A DNA stretch of 64,000 nt from Pseudisothecium myosuroides (Eukaryota > Streptophyta > Bryopsida > Hypnales > Lembophyllaceae), in the NCBI GenBank assembly GCA_951799445.1, contig OX637291.1:622501-686500 (forward strand), read 5' to 3'. Position numbers and translations under genes: made by a program. Shown here one piece after another: positions 56,950 through 64,000 of the stretch. Each line of letters begins with the position of its first letter. Position 1 is the first letter of the stretch. The notes beneath the pieces are model-generated. The model made no database searches. It was not told where the DNA came from and worked only from the letters and a program-made list of their open reading frames with translations.

Positions 56950-57620
56950 ATAGTCTAGCGTACCTCCGAGTTCCACACTCCAATCCTTTCACTTCAGCTT
57001 ATCAACACTTTGAGGAACCTCCAAGGTAGAAAACGATTTGGACCCTTGAGGAGGCGGCCTCGGCAGCAACATATAGGCATTGCTTATGTACGGACATCCA
57101 AATACAATTGATGTCAAGCTAAAAAATTGCCGTCGGTCTCAAAGATACCTTTGACTAGGAATGCTGTTGATGGAGGGCAATCGTTTGGCCCCAACTGACA
57201 GTGAAGGACGCAATCGAGTATCTTCAAGCCAAGGTATGCCAGCTGCACTCATTGCTTTGAAATACTTACTCCTTTTTAAATCCCTAGAGTCAGACATTGT
57301 TTGGATTTCACAGGCTTGAGCAGGGTGTGGCGCAGGCGGCACGGAAACATCATCCTCGAGGTGAGGATGCTTCGCACCTTCGTCAACTGGCAGGATCATT
57401 TTCTGTTCCATCGCTGCCTCCGTCTGCGGAGCCGGCGAGAACGACCCTTCTTGAGTTGAGGATGCCCGCTTCAATAGGGACGGGGAGCAGACGAGTATCA
57501 TGGCCGATCTTCAACTCGGGGGACTATCCACGATGTCGTCCTTGATGTCCCCCTTGGAATAGTCTATTGCCGCGGATGCGGCAAAGTGCAACATGTAGGG
57601 CTTTGAAATCAATGTGGTAC
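56950..57620 (-). pseudogene. tail-protein region of the palindrome element (copy C)
   Basis: Reversed, it carries diverged counterparts of the Ser/Arg-rich tail: TTCAAAGCCCTACATGTTGC matches TTCAAGGCCTTACATGTTGT at 19217, and TTGCTTATGTACGG lies where YINN is coded in copy A. Two degenerate palindromes remain (57352-57369 ATCCTCGAGGTGAGGATG; about 57449). A 120-codon frame (57501-57139) is open but does not align along its full length. The order and strand fit the HAD fragment just upstream at 58759-58055. Confidence 0.45.
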
Positions 57621-58054
57621 CACAGCTTCCTCCCTCAGATTTGCTATAGCTCGAGAGCGACTTTTGAGACCTAAAGAGCAGGCTCCGCATTAGCCTCCGC
57701 TTAAAGACAAAAATTTCACACTAGCACCTCCAGCCTACAAGAAGTACAGATTAACTTGTAGAAGTTTCCAGGCCATTCTCTTCCATCTCAAGGATGACCA
57801 CATGCAAATGAATCAAAATCAAAAACAAAAGACACGAATGAGATTTCCCGGGTTACAGGCTGAGACTTTTGAATGTAAATTCAAAACTCAATATATTATT
57901 TACAGATATTTACAAATGAATGTAGCATACAAGATTATGAAATACAAAAATATCATTCCAATTCGATTAGATTTTGCTTGGCATTCTAAGTCCTATGATG
58001 GCCTCGCCCTTTGACTAAATTCTCCTCTAGAAGATTGAAATGGGCCCTTACGTT

Positions 58055-58759
58055 CTAAGCGGACTCTCTCATTGCCTCGATGATACAATTGAAATTGTAA
58101 TCACCAGCAACAAGCAGCCTCAAGCCAATCCAATTGGCCTCGACAAATTCCCATAGCTGCCCCGGTTGGCAGTCTGAGATTAGCCGCCGGAGCCACTGTA
58201 AGAGGTCTTCTATGAGGAACTTGTCCCTCCGCTTCTCATAGTTCCAGGTGTTCACAACAATGGCATTCCCCTTCTCATTATAGACGCTCTTCTCCAAAGA
58301 GTCATCTATGATAAGGGTGTTGTCCGCACTGAAGGACGTGCCCCCACTAGGATTGAAGAACAGTGTCTCAGACAAAACCTTCATGAGGAACACTTTTGGG
58401 CCGAAATGAAGATATTTCCCCAAAGTGTACTGAATCTTCTTGCACTCATTTTGATTTAAGACATTGTAGGGAGGTCTGCACCGGTTGAATATGTGTGCGG
58501 CTATTGGTTCCGCATTGGACTTGAACATTGCAGTCCACATTAGGATCCTGCCTACGATCTCGGAAACTTCTTGAAGGAATTTGGCAACATTCTCCCGAGC
58601 AAATACTGCCTTGGGTCCAATAATTGTGGGAATTCTGTGGCAAACAACATTGTCTTTGACCCTAGAGGGCTTGAATTTCTTTTTTCTGTAATCGCTTGTC
58701 CAAACTTAACAGAGCACTCCGTTCAAGTCAAAGACAATGTTCAACCACTTCCTCCGCGG
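58055..58759 (-). pseudogene. HAD (FCP1/NIF-type) protein, copy C, one stop
   Basis: A single minus-strand frame from PRRKWLNIVFDLNGVLC (58759) to the stop at 58055, with one nonsense codon (TAA at 58708-58706) that replaces the Gln codon (CAA) of copy A. It includes TIIGPKAVFARENVAKFLQE, MWTAMFKSNAEPIAAHIF, VFLMKVLSETLFFNPSGGTS and NTLIIDDSLEKSV. Motif I is again DxN rather than DxD, as in copy A. Motif IV DD is kept. This copy is not split by the 8.35-kb insertion and shows the intact order of the protein. Confidence 0.7.
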
Positions 58760-59762
58760 TTGTAGTACTATATGCAACACATTCCTCGATGCGATCTCTC
58801 TTCCACCCTTCAATTCTACGTGATCATAGCATAACAACAAAAATATGGAATTACCTGTTTAAATGTAGAGGTGGGAGATCCAAAAAATGGGGAATCAGAT
58901 TGAATGCCACACATCAATTGCAGCCTCCCTTTAGGAAGTGCTTTCATTGGCAACAAACGGTGCATGCTCTTATGTTTTTGGGGCTGAGCAAGAAAAACAT
59001 CGATAATGGAATACAATTAGATTGTTGCAAATTTTGATATTGAATCTTGTATATTTTATTTGAATACAAAGTTTATATAACACATCCACAAAATTTGGCT
59101 GTTATCTATAGTGGTAGAATTGTACACTGAACACTATACTACACTAAAATATATGCAACGTAGTCACAGATGGATTCGCCGTCAGCGTCAAGAAATTAAG
59201 GAGTGGAGACGCCATCCTGTCAAGCAGTATGGATACAAAATGAGAAACTTAAACTAGAGGAGGTTCTTGCTATTTCCAAATAGCACACAATTAACTATAC
59301 CTCTAAGTTATTTGGAGTCAATCAAAATCATAAGGATCAGGGAGATGTACCTAAGCAGATTCAATCGATTGCAGATGAGCAGCCTCTTGAACTACCTCAA
59401 TTGTAGCCTCACCCAGGACCTCCACACCCCTGTCTATATCCTCCTTGCTCCCCTTGTAGTCCACCTGTTCCTCCTCAAGAGAGATAGGCGACTCCTAGTG
59501 CTCGACATCCTCCCTGGATGTCTCACACATTGGCGCATTTACTCTTGCAAGCTTACCCTAAACCCTGTCACTCTTATAGAGGCATTTTCGACTCGACTAT
59601 AACCAAGTTCCATTTGGATCGCGCCTATTGCCTGAGAGGGGTCTACATTATCCAGACTTATTACTCCAAATCTTGCTTGGTCAAGCAAGGGCACCATTGG
59701 GAGTTGAGATGCCAGAGTCGACGCCACCAAGTCGTCGTGGGCGAGAGAGACAACGTCGCCAA
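58760..59762. other. mixed element-derived spacer
   Basis: No convincing gene. Frames at 59267-59602 and 59518-59787 show no domain. Confidence 0.35.
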
Positions 59763-59781
59763 TATCCTCGACTCAAGGATC
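59763..59781. repeat. single palindrome copy
   Basis: TATCCTCGACTCAAGGATC, matching the family at 4194-4669. Confidence 0.75.
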
Positions 59782-59859
59782 CGGTAGCCTAGAGATCAAC
59801 TGGCTAACTTCTTACACATTAATTCTCTTGGGTTTTGGAACTAGAGTTGTAAGACGTCA

Positions 59860-61200
59860 TCAATACATTTGGTGGAATAGTATCATCGTAGAAGAAGCAA
59901 GGAGAAAGAAAAAGAAGGAAGGAGGGAAGGAAGGAGGTTAGATCCTCAAGGTTGTAATATTTTCTAAAATTAAGCGGTGAGCTTGAAAAAAATCAAACAA
60001 AAAAATAAAAGACTACCATGGAGCATGAGGATGCGTATGCGTCTGTGGACGAGGTCATCTCTGACATCAGCAGTGAAGAGGTGAGTCTTTGAACTAATCT
60101 CTGGTGTTTTCTCCCTAATTAGCATTGATTTCCTTAATCAATCCTTAATCCACGTTAGCAAGCCGAGATTAGTGCAAATTAGAAGTTTAGATTCAAAAGT
60201 TCAAAGATTAGAAATAGAGGTTTCTGAAAACATATTACATTTAGGATTTGGCTTTGAATTGACCACGCTAGGGTAAGTTGAGCAATAAGGGGTAGGATAG
60301 ATGAATGTGATTAAAACTTCATCCAAAAGGAACAATGGACGAAAATCAAGGATTGTAGAATCTAGGATTAAAATTAGGAATTAATTGGCAATTAAAAACT
60401 AGAGTCAGCTTAAAAGTTTAATCATAGAAGTTAAATTCTAAAGTCAAAATTAGAGTTAACTTTAGAAAGTAAAAATTAGAGTGAAAATTAGGAGTGAAAA
60501 TCCTAGGAAAAAAATAGAGTTTACAACTTAGAGTAGTTTGGAAGTAATAGGTTAGAGTTAATTTAGGAGTCAAAAATCAGAGTAAAAATTAGAAGTTAAA
60601 AGTTAGATTTTTAGTAAAATTTAGAAGTTAGAAGTAATCTAGAAGTTGAACCATAAAATTAAACTTAGAGGTTAAATCTTAGGGTTAATTCTAGAAGTAA
60701 AACTCTAGGATTAAAAGTTAAAATATAGAGATAAAGTTAAATTCTAGAGTTAGTTTTAGAAGTTAAAACTTAGAGTAGAAGTTAAAACTTGGAGTTAGTC
60801 TTTAGAAGTAGAATTCTAGGGTTGGAAGTTAAAACATAGAAGATAGTCTTAGGGTTCATGGAAGGAACATAGGGGTCCCCATTTAAGTTAATTTGGGTTA
60901 TCAGAAATGGCACCAACTACCCTGTCTACCCTAGACATTGGATAGGTAGTTAGAATAGTAGAATTTTACCGTTAAATCACCATGACCCCTGATCATTGGC
61001 AGCTAGTTGGAAGTCATCACTTGCATCTCTAGGCATTTCTTTTGCCCATCCACAAAAAACTTAGGAAACATTAGCAAGATCCATTGCTTGGAAGGTACAA
61101 TGGACCGCGCTCACAACACCCTTGAAATCAAAAGTGGACAAAAGCTAAGAACCTGGTCGTGTTTGCTTCCTTACCAAGGGTGGGTAATCAAGCACCTACA
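59860..61200 (+). mobile_element. TGTGGG-family element, copy 3 (plus strand)
   Basis: The CT-rich (here GA-rich) leader, 63-bp acidic exon, low-complexity intron (60350-60850) and terminal 330 bp follow in the same order as in copies 1 and 2, but on the plus strand. It ends GGGTGGGTAATCAAGCACCTACA at about 61200, the counterpart of the TGTGGG start. The left limit is not fixed. Confidence 0.6.
60018..60080 (+). CDS. 63-bp acidic exon, copy 3
   Basis: Reads MEHEDAYASVDEVIS followed by DISSEE, then a GTGAGT donor. Same 21 codons as the copies at 11289 and 22077, with conservative changes. Confidence 0.5.
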
Positions 61201-61435
61201 AGGCATTAAAAGGGATTTTATTTGCACATTAGATCAACTCAACCTAATTTGTATGTTTGTCCATTTTATGAGTGCTCTACAAGTTTCACATGTTTAAAGG
61301 TTTAGGTGGATACATTGACTTAGACTTCTGTGTGTTCAAACAACGCATTATCTCGTTTATTGATTGAAGTACACATGTCAATTTCAAATCGAGTCAACCT
61401 GAAATCACACATGTAATTTCAAGCCGAGTTGACCT

Positions 61436-62170
61436 CACTACAAGAAAATGAGTGTTTTATGACTGCAAAATATGACTATGTTGAGTCATAAAACCTATAA
61501 ATATGACTCCACCAAAAATCATTGTAGATGACTTGCAATATGACTGCGCCCATTCATTACCGATGAGTCATATTGTGCATCAGTCATATTTTCAATCATA
61601 TGGGTTGGGGGATATAATTAGCCGTATTTTGCCAATGTGGCTTATATTTTGATTATCTTTGGAGGCTTGACTTTCTCAAAACCTGCCCAAGAAAATAAAA
61701 AAAAGCCTACGTGGAATATAACTTCGTTCAGTCATATTTTTGGCTGACGTGGAATATGACTGCAATGAGTCATATTTTGGATGACGTGGCATGTGACTAC
61801 GGTGAGTTATATTTTTTGTTGATGTGAAATATGACTTTTGTGAGTCATATTTTTTGTTGATATAAGAAGTGACTCTTGTGAGTCATATTTTTGTTGATGT
61901 GGAAAATGACTCTCGTAAGTCATATTTTTTGTTGATGTAGAAAATGACTCTCATGAGTCACATTCACTATTTATGTGTTTTTTTATTTGATTTATAATTC
62001 CTATGAGTAATATTTTTGGCTAATGTAGTAGTTCACATGGAATGTTACTAGTAATATTATGATTGAATGTAGTTATATTTTTAAAAGCATAGAGTTACTT
62101 TTTGGCATGACTGTAAGCATTATGTGACTACAACCAATCATATTTTGGCCAAGATTTTTTGTAAAAGATA
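61436..62170 (+). mobile_element. CACTA transposon end with subterminal repeats
   Basis: Starts CACTACAAGAAAA, a standard plant CACTA terminus. It is followed by more than ten paired TATGACT/AGTCATA words spaced about 50-60 bp apart, as in transposase-binding subterminal regions. The opposite end (TTTTCTTGTAGTG) was not found in the window, so the element runs past the end or is truncated. Confidence 0.7.
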
Positions 62171-62624
62171 ACTCAAGAAAATTATATATGTCAAATAAAC
62201 GAGAGTCACATTTCTTAGAATTGTATGCGTGGTTTGTAATTGGGATATTTGAGGTTTATACTAGTTTCAATCATAAACTATAGTCACATTTTTCACACAT
62301 TTTTCATATATGAACATAATGCATTGCAATCATGCATCAATATGGTTTAGTAGCTAAATAAGAGACTCCATCCAATTAAAAATGAGTACTTATAATTTTT
62401 GAGATGCACAACAGATAGTAATATTAAAGAAATAAACTGCAAGAAATAATGTGACATTTCTCAATGACATTTATTTGTCACTAACACAAAACATATTACA
62501 ATGACTCTCTATAAATGTAAATTTTCACATGCTTTTAGGACCTATATTCCTTACAAAAATGTATAGATGTTGTTTCTTTGGTGTTGCAAGTAGCCTTCAA
62601 TAACTTCATTCCAACTTGGTGCCT
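62171..62624. other. no feature seen
   Basis: AT-rich; possibly internal sequence of the CACTA element. Confidence 0.35.
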
Positions 62625-62957
62625 ATAAGGGAACCGACCCATTTCCGACCAGGCACCCATTTTCGATATGTAGACTGTTCTCTTTCCGCTCAACAGAAGA
62701 CTAACAATCATTAATTGTGGCACGGTTCCCAATGCAATTGTGGCGCATTATGATTGGCTACAAGACTCTCAATATTGCAACCAACCCTTGGTGGATTTGC
62801 AATCAGCCCTTGGTCGAAAATAGGGAGGTCTATATAACAAGTATAGGTCAAATAGAATCTTCAGCAAAAAAATTCATAGTAATTATGTTTTGAGTATCAA
62901 TTAATAAGTACTCATTTTTAATTGCTTATTTGGTCGGAAATGGGTCTGCTCCCTTAT
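62625..62957. mobile_element. 333-bp inverted-repeat element
   Basis: ATAAGGGAACCGACCCATTT at the left and, reversed, ATAAGGGAGCAGACCCATTT at the right (27 bp with two to three mismatches). Target duplication unclear. Confidence 0.6.
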
Positions 62958-63017
62958 GTACAATCAAGGAAGGATTAATTTTTAGTGAATGAACAATATA
63001 GTTGAATCTTCAAAGAT

Positions 63018-63550
63018 TTAACTAAAGGTAACACAAAATATGTAGCATATAAGCACAAGTTTAAGATAAGAAAAAGCCATAACCACTGTATCTCTAGAAA
63101 TCACAAATAAATAGGAAGAAAAAATAACAATGGTTATAGAGAGAATAAGAAACAATAGGCAGCAAGTGCTATAAGGTAACAACAAGCAAGAGGTGAGAAT
63201 GATGCAACAAAATGCAAAAATGAAGATGCAACAACAAGCACAAGTTAAGATGCAAAAAATTGCAACAAATAACAAGAAGAAGCAAGAACTAAGATGCAAT
63301 AAGAAGCATGAATAAATATGCAAAAACAAGAAATTAGAAGCAAAAACTAAAGAAGCAACAAGAGGAAACAAGAAATAAGAAACAAAAACTAAGAAGTAAC
63401 AAGAGGACACTAAAAGCAAAGAGCAAGAACTAAGAGGCATTAAGAGGCAAAAGCTAATAAGCAACAAGATGCAAGAATTAAGAAGTAAAAAGAAACAAGA
63501 TCTAAAAGGTATTATCAAGAAGCAAAATCTAAGAGGCAACAAGAAACAAG
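63018..63550 (+). repeat. purine-rich low-complexity tract (AAGAAGCAAGAACTAAGATG)
   Basis: Irregular repeats of AACAAGAAGC, AACTAAGA and GATGCAA words. The open minus-strand frame across it (174 codons, Phe/Leu/Ser/Cys-rich) is the repeat translated. Confidence 0.7.
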
Positions 63551-63554
63551 AACT

Positions 63555-63831
63555 ACATCACAAAGTTTAGACCCTACGGTTTGTCAACAATTATCATTTG
63601 GTTATCACTGTTTCATGGGTTCGCACGTTAATTATAATTTATCGCATCATTACGATGCATTACTTTGCATTGTTACAATGCAGTTGCAAGTATTGCATTG
63701 TAACAATGCAATAACGATGCGAAGTAATGCATCGTAATGATGCGATAAATTGTAATTAACGTGCGAACCAATAAACAATGATAACCACATGATAACTATT
63801 GACAAACCATAGGGTCTAAACTTTTTGATGT
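63555..63831. mobile_element. 277-bp foldback element (MITE)
   Basis: Nearly the whole length is one inverted repeat: ACATCACAAAGTTTAGACCC at the left and, reversed, ACATCAAAAAGTTTAGACCC at the right, meeting around 63690. Each arm contains a smaller palindrome (GCATTGTTACAATGC). Folds into a long hairpin. Confidence 0.85.
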
Positions 63832-64000
63832 AAAAGGTAATAAGAAACGGGTAGAAGTACGCTAATAGGAGCCAATCGTAGACGTTATTGAGGTGCTTAT
63901 AGAGGTCCTTAATGGAATATTCCACCAAACAAATGTCGCTTATTCATTTAAAATAGTCTTTAAGTCATTTGTAATGGATTCTTATTGCAATGTTCTACCA

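Noticed and set aside
63018..63542. 174-codon minus-strand frame, hydrophobic, signal-peptide-like
   Set aside because: It is the translation of a purine-rich repeat tract; composition alone keeps the frame open.

Overview
The window looks like TE-rich nuclear DNA from a non-seed land plant, most likely a moss. Three things point there. An almost intronless PPR-DYW editing-factor gene at 49.8-52.2 kb has the wording typical of moss PLS repeats. A plant organellar PDF (OSB-type) motif sits just upstream of it. The mobile elements are of plant type: CACTA ends, TA-flanked MITEs and TTAA-flanked elements. The assignment rests on recognised families, not on a database search. Only four stretches look like host-type or intact coding sequence; most of the rest is nested, decayed mobile DNA.

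Layout. 0-4 kb: AT-rich spacer with a truncated TTAA element carrying a TA-flanked MITE. 4.2-20.6 kb: a decayed multi-exon element whose hallmark is a 19-bp palindrome (TATCCTCGAGTCGAGGATA) scattered through leader, introns and exons. It encodes a protein with a ParB-like GQHS motif, an acidic protein, an FCP1/NIF-type HAD protein and a Ser/Arg-rich tail. An 8.35-kb insertion (9915-18264, 5-bp duplication GGTTG, TG...CA ends) splits the HAD gene; that insertion itself carries a 3.48-kb gag-like insertion (11913-15392, duplication GTTCC). 20.7-23.8 kb: a second, truncated copy of the 8.35-kb element family. 23.8-25.2 and 41.4-42.8 kb: the two arms of a 1.39-kb near-identical inverted repeat.

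25.2-41.4 kb lies between the arms. It holds an E2F-site cluster, a weak spliced gene candidate, a three-exon gene (28489-32676, 990 aa) and, converging on it, an unrecognised spliced minus-strand gene (35258-36713). The 990-aa product carries a full DDE and zinc signature in the same order and nearly the same spacing as the RAG1/Transib catalytic core. It is the most interesting object in the window.

43-49 kb: TTAA elements, a foldback and the OSB-type PDF exons. 49.8-52.2 kb: the PPR-DYW gene, with a recent in-frame duplication of a 101-residue P-L-S triplet. 54-64 kb: two more TTAA elements, a minus-strand third copy of the HAD/tail element, a third copy of the 8.35-kb family, a CACTA end with subterminal repeats, and foldback elements.

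Functionally, the PPR-DYW protein and the OSB-like fragment would act on organellar RNA and DNA. The other coding material belongs to mobile elements or to genes possibly derived from them.
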